In this document: positions 55,271 through 64,000 of the stretch, in pieces | How the letters are laid out: each line of letters opens with the position of its first letter | Position numbering within the stretch: position 1 is the stretch's first letter | From: Delphinapterus leucas | Taxonomy: Eukaryota; Chordata; Mammalia; Artiodactyla; Monodontidae | Reading direction: 5' to 3' | Assembly: GCF_002288925.2 (NCBI RefSeq) | Contig: NW_022098037.1 | Coordinates: forward strand, 5,971,790 to 6,035,789 | DNA length: 64,000 nt | Made by a program: the position numbers and the translations under genes | The notes under the pieces: generated by a model | The model's input: the letters and a program-made list of their open reading frames with translations, nothing else | Told to the model about the DNA's origin: nothing | Databases searched by the model: none

Positions 55271-56344
55271 ATTTTTATCCTTCATTTTATTAATGTGGTG
55301 CATTACCTACATTTATTGCATACGTTGAACCACACTTGCATCCCAGGAATAAATACTATTTGATCATGGTGTGTGATCCTTTTAATGTACTGTTGAATTT
55401 GATAATGTATTGAGGATTTTTGCATCTGTGTTCACCAGAGATATTGGCCTGTAATTTTCCTTTCTTGTCCTTGTCTGGCTTTGGTATCAGGGTAATGATG
55501 GCCTCATAAAATGAGTTTGGAACTGTTCCTTCCTCTTCAATTGTTTTTGGAACAGTTTGAGAAGGATTGGTATTAATTCTTTTTTTTTTTAATGTTAGAA
55601 GAATTCACCAGTGAATCTATCTGGTCCTGGATTTTTTTGTTGGAAAATTTTTGATTACTATCTCCTTATTAGTAATTGGTCTGTTCAGATTTCCTATTTC
55701 TTCATGATCCAGTCCTGGTAGGTGGGTTATATGTTTTTAGGAATTTATCCATTTCTTCTAGGTTATCAAATTTGTTGGCATATAACTGTTCGTAGTAGTT
55801 CTTATGATCCTTAGTATTTCTGTGTTTTCAGTTGGAGTATTCTCCTCTCGTTTCTGATCTTACTTAATCTTCTCTCTTTTTTCTTAATGTAGCTAAGGTT
55901 TGCCAATTTTATTTCTCTTCTAAAAACAAGCTCTTAATGTCATTGATGTTTCTATTGTCATGCTAGTCTGTTTCATTTATTTCTACTCTGGTCTCTATTT
56001 CCTTCCTTCTTCTAGCCTTAGGCTTTGTTTCTTGTTCCTTTTCTAGTCCCTTGAGGTGCAAAGTTAAGTTCTTTGAGATCCTGTTTTTCTTAATATAAGT
56101 GTTTGTTGCTCTAAGCTTCCCTCTTAGAATTTCTCCGGCTGTATTTCACTACATTTTAGTGTGTTGTGTTTCCATTTTCATTTGTCTCAAGATATTATTT
56201 TATTTCTCTGTTGATTTCTTCTTTGACCCATTGGTTGTTCAGGAGACTATTGATTAATCTCGAAATATTTGTGAATTTTCCATTTTTCTTATTGTAACTT
56301 ATTTCTAGCTTCATATCATTGTGGTCAGAAAAGATGCTTGATAT

Positions 56345-56412
56345 AATTTCAGTATTCTTATTTCTTTTTTAATTTCAATATTCTTATTTCTTTTTTAATT
56401 TCAATATTCTTA
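56345..56412. repeat. 26-bp tandem repeat inside L1
   Basis: The 26-bp unit 'aatttcaatattcttattt'+T-run occurs at 56345-56370, 56371-56396 and in part at 56397-56412, with one difference. A local expansion by slippage within the old L1. Confidence 0.92.
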
Positions 56413-56961
56413 AATTTATTGGGATTTGTTTTGTGGCCTAACATATGACCTATCCTGGAGAATGTTCCATGTGTACTTTAGAAAGGTGTGTATTCTGCTG
56501 CTGTTGGATGGAATGTTCTATATATGTCTGTTGGGTTCATCTGGTCTATCATGTAGTTAAGTCCAGTCTTTCCATATGATTTTCTATCTGCATCATCTAT
56601 CCATTGTTGAAAGTGAGATATTAAAGTCCCTACTATTATTGTGTTCCTTCCATTTCTCCCATCAGGTCTGTTAATATTTGTTATATATTTAGGTTCTCCA
56701 GTGTTGGGTGCATAAATATAATTTTTATATCCTCTTGAAGAATTAACCCCTTTATCATAATAAAACGATCATCTTTTTTTCTTATTACAGTTTTTGGCTT
56801 AAAGTCTATTTTGTCTGATATAAGTATAACTACCCCTGCTTTCTTTTGGTTTCCAATTGCATGGAATAATTGCTTCAATCTACTTGCTTTCAGTCTCTAT
56901 ATCTTAAAACTAACATGAGTCTCCTGTAGGCAGCATACAGTTGTTTGTTTTTAATCCATTC

Positions 56962-57204
56962 AGCCACTCTGACTTTTTGGGGTTTTTTTTGTTTTGTTTT
57001 GGTACGCGGGCCTCTCACTGCCGTGGCCTCTCCGGCTGTGGAGCACAGGCTCCGGACGCGCAGGCTCAGCGGCCATGGCTCACGGGCCCAGCCGCTCCGC
57101 GGCATGTGGGATCTTCCTGGACCAGGGCACGAACCCGTGTCCCCTGCATCGGCAGGCGGACTCTCAACCACCGCGCCACCAGGGAAGCCCAGCCACTCTG
57201 ACTT
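56962..57204 (-). mobile_element. Short-form CHR-type SINE with exact 14-bp target duplication
   Basis: Minus-strand SINE at 56976-57190, tail now T/G-mixed. Duplication 'agccactctgactt' at 56962-56975 and 57191-57204. Inserted in the ORF2 endonuclease end/ORF1 junction of the L1. Confidence 0.96.
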
Positions 57205-58859
57205 CTGATTAGAGAATTTAGTCCATTTTCATTTAGAGTAATTATTGATAGATACAGACTTACTATTGCCATTTTGCCAATTGTTTTCTGGCTACTTTAT
57301 ACTTACCCATTCCTTTCTTCCTCTCTTTTGCTCTTCCTTTGTGTTTTGATGACTTTCTGTAGTGATGTGCTTTGATTCCTTTTTTCTTTATATTTTTGTA
57401 CCTACTATATGTTTTTGCTTTGTGGTTACCATGAGGCTTACATAAAGCATCTTATAACAGTCTATTTTAAGCTGATACCAGCTTAACTTTGAACATACAT
57501 AAAAGGTCTACATTTTTATACCTCCCCCAAATTTTGTTTTTGAAGTCACAATTTACATCTTTTTATATTGTGTATACATTAACAAAGTATTGTAGTTATA
57601 GTTATTTTAATACTTTTGTCTTTTAACCTTTATACTAGAGTTATAAGTGATTTGCTCACCACCTTTATGGTGTTAGAGTATTCTGAATTTAAGTATATAT
57701 TAACTTTGTTAGTGAGTTATGTGTTTTCATGTTACTAATTAGCTCTTTCATTTTGGCTTTAAAGAACTCCCTTTAACACTTCTTGTAAGGCCTGTTTAGT
57801 GGTAATGAACGTCTTCAGCTTTTGTCTTGAAAACTCTTTCTTTCTCCTTTAATTCTGATGGACAACTTTGCTGGATAGAGTATTCTTGATTAACAGTTTT
57901 TTCTTCCATCACTTTGAATATGTCATTCCACTTTCTTCTGCCCTGCAAAGGTTCTGCTGAAAAATCTACTGATAGTCTTATAAGGGTTGCTATATATGTA
58001 CCAAGTTGCTTTTTACTTGCTTATTTTAAGACTTTCACTTTGTCTTTAACTCTTGACAGTTTAATTATAATATGTCTTGATGTGGGTCTCTGGACTCATC
58101 TTGTTTGTTACTTTTTGGACTTCCTGGATCTGAATGTCTTTTCCTTTCCTCAGCTTAGGGAAGTTTTCAGTTGTTATTTGTTTGATGAAGCTTTTTGGTG
58201 CTTTTCTCTCTGTTCTCCTTCTGGGACCCCTATTATGTATGTATTGTTCTTCTTGGTGTCCTATAAGTTCCTTAAGCTATCTTTACTCTTTTTCATTTTT
58301 CTTCTTCTTGCTCCTATAATTAGAAGAATTCTACTGCGTTGTCTTCAAGTTTACTGATCCTTTCTTTCCCTTGATAAAGTCTGCTGTGGAACTCCTCTGT
58401 TGAATTTTTCAGTTATTGTATTTTTCAGCTCTTTGATTTCTGGTACTTTTTAATACTTTTATCTCTTTATTGAAATTATCACTTTATTCATGCATTGCTT
58501 TCTTGAACATCTTTATGTCCATTATTTCAAACTCTCTATTGGGTGTTCTCTCATCTCCATTTTGTTCAAAGAGCAGTTTCTGGAGATTTACCTTGTTCTT
58601 CTGTCTGGAACATAGTCCCTTGTTTCTTCATTTTTCTTCACTCTCTGTGTTGGTTTGTGCATTACATAAAACTGCCATGTCTCTCAATCTTGACAGGTTG
58701 GCCTCATGTAGGAGATGGACCTCATCAATCAGCCTGACCTGAACTCCTCATTGTCTCTGAAGTCTTTGTGATTGTCCCAAGCCATCATCTTTTTTTTTTT
58801 AGTGACAGTCAGTAGTTCAGGGTCTGCCAAGACCTGTCAGCATCTTAAAGGGGAGGATC

Positions 58860-59600
58860 ACAATTAGCCCCTTGATGCAGGCTGATTAGAAGCCGGATTC
58901 TGAGTCAGCAGCTGGGAGAGTATACAGTTAAGCATCTTCCAGGGGTTAACTGGGAGTGGGACATTTTTGCCTGCTCCTTTTGCACTGATCCTAGGTGGCA
59001 GGATGCTCCTGTGTGCATTTAAATACTGTTTTTATTTGCTATCAGAGCTACGTGATATCAGGGCCTGTCTGATTGCATTCATAAAAATTGTTGTGCTAGA
59101 TGCATGGACATGCTCCTTCCAGGGATTTACTGACAACTTGGATTTATTGTTGGAGCAAGCCAGAGGGAGAAGGCGGGAGAAGTGCCCACTTACTCTTTGG
59201 AGCTCCAGGAGGGTTATAGTCAGTACTAGATGCAAGCTAGTTAGAAGTCAGACCCTCAGACAGGCGTTTGTCAAGTGTGTGGTCAATCCCCTTCCAGGAA
59301 AAGACTGGGAGATGGGTGTTTTCGCCTGCTCCCTCTGTGCTGAGCCCAGAGGTGTGTGTGGGGGAAGGGGTGGTGGCCGCAGCAAGTGCTCACGTGCCTG
59401 TTAAGAATTGCTGGATATAATCCTATGGATCTCATGGACATAAGCTGCATTGCCTTTAGAGTTAAGTGTTTTGGGAACCTGTGCCTTGGGTGGGAGCCTT
59501 AGAAGTTGGGGCACTAAGTATGTGGTCCAAACCCTTCACTCCTCAGGGAGTAGCTGAGAGTTAAAGGTTCCCTTCTGATTGTATGTTGCTCTGCCAGGGA
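58860..59600 (-). repeat. Repeated units in an L1 5'UTR
   Basis: A block opening 'cttccaggg' plus 'actggga'-like text recurs at 58936, 59116, 59291 and, more weakly, 59534. The spacings are about 180, 175 and 243 bp. In copies at 58936 and 59291 the following 'gcctgctcc' is also shared. This looks like promoter monomers or internal duplications of the old L1 5'UTR. The 145-codon frame at 58967-59404 lies here and is not a gene. Confidence 0.55.
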
Positions 59601-59894
59601 TGGGATTTATGATGTGAATGTGTCTCAGCCTTTCCCACCTGTGGTATTTTCTTATTAGACCAATATGTAGGAGTCACTCAGCTAGTTTCTGGATCCCTCT
59701 TAAAGGGAATTGCTCCCTGTGCAGCTGTACATTCAGTGAGTCTGTGGGAGGAAAGAAATTCAGGAGCCTCCAGTGTTGCTTAGTCCCCCTTCTTCCCTAT
59801 TTCTCAGTCAGCCTGTTTTCCCTTGAAGAAATTAGCCTCTATTGTTATATAGACCCAAAGGTCTCCAAATGCTTTTAGAAAGGTTGAGTTTCCA

Positions 59895-60005
59895 GTTTCA
59901 TCATTTAATGAATGAAGTCAGTTACCTAATTTTCCTATGCCTAGGTTCCTGTACCCTTAAAATGATATTGATAATAATAGTGACCTCACAGTGTACAGCA
60001 TTTAT
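59895..60005 (+). mobile_element. MIR SINE fragment
   Basis: 'gtcagttacctaattttcc', 'gatattgataataatagtg' and 'acctcacagtgtac' suggest the middle of a sense MIR. Confidence 0.55.
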
Positions 60006-60037
60006 CATCAGGCAAGATGTACAGTGATGAAAATATT

Positions 60038-60091
60038 AATGAAGATAATACTAATACTGAAGATAATACTAAAACTGAAAATAATAAAAAT
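60038..60091. repeat. 18-bp tandem repeat, three copies
   Basis: Unit 'actgaagataatactaat' (18 bp) occurs at 60038-60055, 60056-60073 and 60074-60091 with a few changes. A small minisatellite between two MIR fragments. Confidence 0.88.
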
Positions 60092-60297
60092 AGCTACCAT
60101 TTAGTGAGTGTATACTCTGTTAGGCACTGCTATATGTATCAACTCATATAATCCTCAAAAAAGCACAAGAGTAGATGCTACTCTTATTCCCCTAGTTGGG
60201 TCGTGTTGTCCAAATCCGCATAACTAGGAAGAAGTAGAACCAGAACACATGCCAACCTGGGTAGATGGATTACAGAGCCTAACCATTAATCTCATTC
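60092..60297 (-). mobile_element. MIR SINE
   Basis: 'accatttagtgagtgtatac', 'gttaggcactgctatatg', 'actcatataatcctc' in antisense order, ending 'cctaaccattaatctc'. Confidence 0.82.
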
Positions 60298-60324
60298 TCA
60301 ATAATAAGATTGTTAATATATTAT

Positions 60325-60530
60325 TATAAATAGTCAACACTTTTTTACGGAACTTTCTATGTGACCAGAACTACTCTATTCTATGAGGTAGATACTATTA
60401 TTATCTCCATTTTATATAAGGAAACTGAGGCCCCTAGAGGTTAATTAAGAACACAGTTGGTAGTGGCATGGGCCAGATTTGAACCCAGGCAGTCTGCATC
60501 CAAAATCCGTGTTCCTTACCATGATGCCTC
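60325..60530 (-). mobile_element. MIR SINE
   Basis: 'ctattctatgaggtagatac', 'ataaggaaactgaggccc', 'gaacccaggcagtctgcatc' and 'ccttaccatgatgcctc'. A second MIR in the same direction as the previous one. Confidence 0.9.
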
Positions 60531-60935
60531 AACGTGAGCCATTATCACCGCTAAACCCAGTTCAGTTCACTCTCTATGAACAGCATAAGAAAATTATTAT
60601 TGTATATTATAATAATTATTATTACATCTGTTCACTAGACCACGTGAGCCTTTTTGTGGTCTGTTGGAACTCTTCCTGTTTTTACCTATAACCCCCCCAA
60701 AATGTGTTCCTAATTACCACATTAGTTTTTGAAAGGGCCAAGCAGCTACACAGGTATTTTGCCATGCCTTACCAAATAAAACAAGAGGAGGGAAGTGCAA
60801 AAGTCTATGAATGTTCAAGCCATTAAAGTTTGAATTTTCAAACAGATATGGTCTGTAAAACATTTAAGAGATAGTTTACTTCAGTGGGTCATAATACCTG
60901 AGCAATGTTTTCCAAATACCTTAGCAATATTGATC
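60531..60935. other. No recognisable feature
   Basis: AT-rich unique-looking DNA. Confidence 0.4.
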
Positions 60936-60940
60936 TAAGA

Positions 60941-61143
60941 CAGGGGTAGGCAAACTTCTGTAAAGAGCCAGATAGTAAATATTTTTTGCTTTGAGAGCCA
61001 TACAATCTTTGTCAAAACTGCTCAACTTCGTTGTTCCAGTGCCAAAACAGCCATAGGTGTGGGCTGTGTTCTAATAAAACTTTATTTACAAAAACAGGTG
61101 GTGGGCCTGATTTGGCCCATGATCCATAGTTTGCTGACCTCTA
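60941..61143. mobile_element. hAT-type DNA transposon
   Basis: Starts 'caggggtaggcaaacttctg', ends 'agtttgctgacctcta', with inverted ends. Interior 'aataaaactttatttaca' and 'cctgatttggcccatgatcc'. Better preserved than its relative at 39953. No clear 8-bp duplication. Confidence 0.88.
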
Positions 61144-61159
61144 AAAGAAAGTTTTCCCA

Positions 61160-62030
61160 CTACAATAGATATTTAATGCAAGTGAATTTTGGGATCAGTA
61201 GCCGCTCAGAGACATGTATTTAAAAACAGTGTTAAGAGCGTGTTTATTTTCCCCTTACTTCCTTTTTTTCTGTGGGACCTCACCCTGCTGTGATCCCACA
61301 TTTACTGAACAAGATACTTGCAAAGTATGGTTAGCTAAGGCTTACAATATTCACATTGCTATGAAAGTGTACATACCTGATTCTAGCCATTTGAGTCATT
61401 AATATATTGAGGTTTGGCTTTAGGGACAGGCTTTCAACACCATGTAACAGTGATGACAAAGCAAATTTTTAAAGATCACATAGAATGAGAATGTATGAAT
61501 ATATGCTTTGCTTTGAACAAATCTGTTTGCTAAATATTGGACATATTTTGGCAAGGTAGGGGGTAAATTATTTTAAAGAAATATTTACTTAAGGAGAATG
61601 GATTACAATTTTTTTCAGTAATTTAAGGCATTTCAAAATGGTCTTGAAATATAAGTTTTTTGCCAGGGGTTTTTCATTAATTAGTAACTCTATCAGAAAT
61701 TTAATTGTTCATACCAAAATTAGGATCAACTTTAGAACTCAAATCATATAAATAACCTTCATTATTCCTTTGAAATAATCATTGTAAATTCGATTTAAAA
61801 CTTACATTTCAAAGGCCATGCATGTAATTTAATGCCATTTTTTTTTGCTGTTTTTCAAACATTTGTTAAACAAAGTGTCTATAGAAGTACATCATATGGC
61901 TGAAAATCTAATTGCGCTGTTAGCATAGAGCAGTAATCAGTAAGTAATTAGAGGGTTGTATTCTGGAGTTAGTTCTACATTTTTATACCCCTTTGAATTA
62001 ACGTTTGTTTCATGGGCAGTTAAATTAAAT
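61160..62030. other. Repeat-free AT-rich stretch
   Basis: Nearly 900 bp with no recognised repeat, many TAAT/ATTA sites and no coding frame. Either neutral unique DNA or a conserved noncoding region. Confidence 0.4.
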
Positions 62031-62230
62031 ACTGATTAAGGAAATTCAGGCAGTCAGCTTCCCCATCTCCCTCCTTCACTGGCCCCTCAGTGCACTGCCT
62101 TGGATGTTGTGAAGCTCGTGCTGCCTCTGGGGAAGGCCCATTGTCAGTGGTCATGGCCTGGGATGGGCTGATGTGCCAGGGTCTTAGAATCATTATTGAG
62201 AATATTAATGAGATTAAGGAGAGATGGGAA
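62031..62230. other. No recognisable feature
   Basis: Short stretch of higher GC before the LTR. Opposed frames at 62020-62284 are unsupported. Confidence 0.4.
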
Positions 62231-62232
62231 GC

Positions 62233-62681
62233 TGAATTAGTGTTCTGTTGCTGTGGTAACAATTACCGTACACTCAGTGGCTGAAAATGACAGATTTATT
62301 ACCTTAAAGTTCTGCAAGTTAGAGGTTGGACACAGGTCTCACTTGGCTAAAATCGAATTGTGAGCAGAGCTGTGCTCCTTCTGGAGGCTCTAGGGAAGAA
62401 TCTGGTTCCTTGCCTTTTCTAGCTTCTAGAGCTGCCACATTCCATGGCCTCTTCCATGAGCCAGCAGCATGCATCTCTCTGACTCCAGCCACAAAGGTTC
62501 TCTGCTTTTAAGGACTCATGTGATTAGATTGGGTCTCCCTGGATAACCCAGGATAATTTCCCCCAATCAAAGTCCTCATTCAAATCTGTGAAGTCCCTTT
62601 TGCCACACGTAGTAACATATTCACAGGTTTCAGGGAGCAGAACTTGGATGTTTTAGGGGAGCCATTATTCAGTCTACCACA
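62233..62681 (-). mobile_element. MLT1-type (ERVL-MaLR) LTR, antisense, near complete
   Basis: On the minus strand it starts with TG near 62681 ('tgtggtagactgaataatgg') and runs through 'gattaga'/'atcacatgagtcc'-type blocks to a 'caga'-rich end at 62233. The plus strand reads 'gttctgttgctgtggtaac' at the left edge and 'ccattattcagtctaccac' at the right. About 450 bp, the usual full LTR size. No internal region adjoins, so it is a solo LTR. Confidence 0.85.
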
Positions 62682-62875
62682 GGACCTACATTCAGTGTAG
62701 TGGATTCACAGTCTGCACTGCCTGTGTTCTTCTAACTCTTCAGCTTGTGTTTTGGCATCCATTTCTGTCTCAGTCCACTTGAAACCTTTCTCTTCTCAGT
62801 TCTCTCCTTCTTTGGCCTTCCTTTGGCATGCAGTCCCCTTGCAGTCCCCTTGGTTCCCTTCTCTTGCTGAGAGCA
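62682..62875. other. No recognisable feature
   Basis: Short CT-rich stretch. Confidence 0.4.
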
Positions 62876-62879
62876 ATAT

Positions 62880-63110
62880 TGCTGGGTAGGCTAGCCAGGC
62901 TGCCTGGGTTCAAATCCTGACCTTGCCACTTATGTGTGACCCTTGATAAGTTACTCACTATTTCTGTACCTCAGTTTTCTCATCTGTAAAATGGGGATAA
63001 AGAATGTGTATGTACCATGTATGACTGACACAATGCTTAAATGAGGTGGTATATTTATTACCCTTAGAACAATGCCTGGCACGTGGTAAACCCCAAACCA
63101 AAACTGACTA
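62880..63110 (+). mobile_element. MIR SINE, nearly full length
   Basis: Sense MIR in good order: 'gcctgggttcaaatcctgac', 'cttgccacttatgtgtgacc', 'cagttttctcatctgtaaaa', 'aacaatgcctggcacgtgg'. Confidence 0.92.
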
Positions 63111-63119
63111 TTATTGCTG

Positions 63120-63535
63120 TTATTTTGGTTATTCTCCTTCTAGAAGTTCCCTCCAGATTTCATCTGTGATCTCTCTCTTCTCCGGAAATTACAGGCTCTC
63201 TCAGAGCTTCAACATTCATTCATCTCTAGCAAAGAACTCCAGCCAGAAGCATGTCCAAACTCCACAGCTCTGTTTCCGGCACTGCTGAGTGAACATTTTA
63301 TTTGGATGTCCCAGGGAGCCAGAGACCCAGCATATCCAAAGCTGAACCCAACATCTTGCCTATCAAAATATTCCATCCATGTTTTTATTTCTGTTACTAT
63401 CTTCAGATCCATTAATTTTGATTCTTTCCTCTCACCTCTAAACATCTAAAAGGTTAACCAGTTCTACAGAATCTACATTCAATCTTTCCGTTCAATCTGT
63501 TTGTATCCCTCCTGCCACTGCTCTGATCCAGGTAG
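63120..63535 (+). mobile_element. L2 LINE fragment, internal
   Basis: 'attttatttggatgtcccag', 'ccaaagctgaacccaacatc', 'cctctcacctctaaac' match the L2 coding region in sense, upstream of its 3' end. Confidence 0.65.
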
Positions 63536-63539
63536 AGGA

Positions 63540-64000
63540 GTTTTCTTTTTTTTTCTTAATTTAATTTTATTTATTTTTTTATACAGCAGGTTCTTATTAG
63601 TCATCAATTTTTTATACACATCGCTGTATACATGTCAATCCCAATCGCCCAATTCATCACACCACCACCCCTCCCCGACCGCTTTCTCCCCTTGGTGTCC
63701 ATACGTTTGTTCTCTACATCTGTGTCTCAATTTCTGCCCTGCAAACCGGTTCATCTGTACCCTTAGTCTAGGTTCCACATACATGCGTTAATATACGATA
63801 TTTATTTTTCTATTTCTGACTCACTTCACTCTGTATGAAGTCTCTAGATCCATCCACGTCTCAACAAATGACCCAATTTCGTTCCTTTTTATGACTGAGT
63901 AATAATCCATTGTATATATGTACCACCTCTTCTTTATCCATTCTTCTGTCGATGGGAATTTAGGTTGCTTCCATGACCTGGCTATTGTAAATAGTGCTGC
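63540..64000 (-). mobile_element. Young cetacean-type L1, 3' end, cut by window edge
   Basis: A T-rich tail at 63542-63582, then antisense L1 3'UTR and ORF2 end: 'acagcaggttcttattag', 'acatgtcaatcccaatcgcc', 'ttccacatacatgcg', 'atccattgtatatatgtacc'. Low divergence. The element continues beyond the right edge towards its 5' end and may be long. Confidence 0.9.

Larger units (their letters stand above)
54553..59790 (-). mobile_element. Old antisense L1 (L1M type), over 5 kb, from ORF2 to 5'UTR
   Basis: From left to right: reverse transcriptase (54553-55650), endonuclease end of ORF2 ('gcatcatctatccattgttg' near 56590; 'tttggcttaaagtctatt' near 56790), ORF1 (57780-58340, including 'tttcttctgccctgcaaagg'), then a G-rich 5'UTR with repeated units (about 58800-59790). 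The catalytic motif region at 54739-54754 has lost two bases, so the enzyme is dead. Two SINEs interrupt it at 55057 and 56976. The 147-codon frame at 57914-58357 is on the wrong strand. Confidence 0.8.

Noticed and set aside
57914..58357. 147-codon open frame with leucine/phenylalanine-rich text suggesting membrane segments
   Set aside because: It is the reverse strand of L1 ORF1; T-rich antisense L1 always yields hydrophobic pseudo-peptides.
58967..59404. 145-codon plus-strand open frame, cysteine-rich at its end
   Set aside because: It lies in the repeated G-rich 5'UTR of an antisense L1; no family resemblance.
1..64000. CRISPR arrays, operons, prophage or other prokaryotic systems
   Set aside because: No regularly spaced repeats and no compact gene order. 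Repeat content is purely mammalian.

Overview
This is a mammalian nuclear window with no gene that I can support. It has no open frame beyond about 215 codons, and every longer frame lies on a repeat. Nothing resembles a run of spliced exons, an RNA gene or a CpG-island promoter. It is best read as intergenic DNA or the inside of a very large intron.

The organism is most likely a cetacean, probably a toothed whale or dolphin. The evidence is fourteen tRNA-derived SINEs of the cetartiodactyl CHR type. They share the head 'gcttccctggtggcgcag', and nine are a short ~200-bp form lacking the 3' section of the long form. The window also has four artiodactyl/cetacean-type L1 3' ends and a bovine-type mariner mini-element. 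I see no BovB and no ruminant or pig SINE. The species assignment is inference.

Layout. 1-7 kb: old L2 and MIR fragments, one strong CTCF-like site and one long SINE. 7-12 kb: L2 fragments broken by two young L1 3' ends and one mini-SINE. 12.4-12.8 kb: a solo class I LTR. 13-20 kb: MIR and L2, including a 1.2-kb antisense L2. 20.8-25 kb: three SINEs, a MER5A-like hAT, a mariner mini-element and old L1. 25-30.8 kb: mostly antisense old L1, split by a ~0.5-kb younger L1 that looks twin-primed. 30.8-37 kb: L2, MIR, an MLT1 LTR and an AT-rich unique stretch. 37.1-41.4 kb: a decayed endogenous retrovirus on the minus strand, holding a SINE and a hAT element. 41.4-46.3 kb: unique DNA, a Tigger-type element, a 1.3-kb antisense L2 and a small templated insertion. 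46.7-50.5 kb: four SINEs, two of them a close inverted pair, plus an L1 3' end. 51.3-59.8 kb: nearly continuous LINE sequence (antisense L1, a sense HAL1-like element, then a >5-kb antisense L1 with repeated 5'UTR units) carrying three SINEs. 60-64 kb: MIRs, a hAT element, an MLT1 LTR, L2 and the 3' end of a young L1 cut by the window edge.

No new multi-gene system is present. The most interesting signals are structural: a 34-bp insertion copied from 2 kb away with microhomology at both joints, a mariner-derived perfect-stem candidate resembling known microRNA precursors, a SINE inverted pair, a twin-primed L1, a SINE with no target duplication at a LINE-LINE junction, and several unique AT-rich stretches that could be conserved regulatory DNA.
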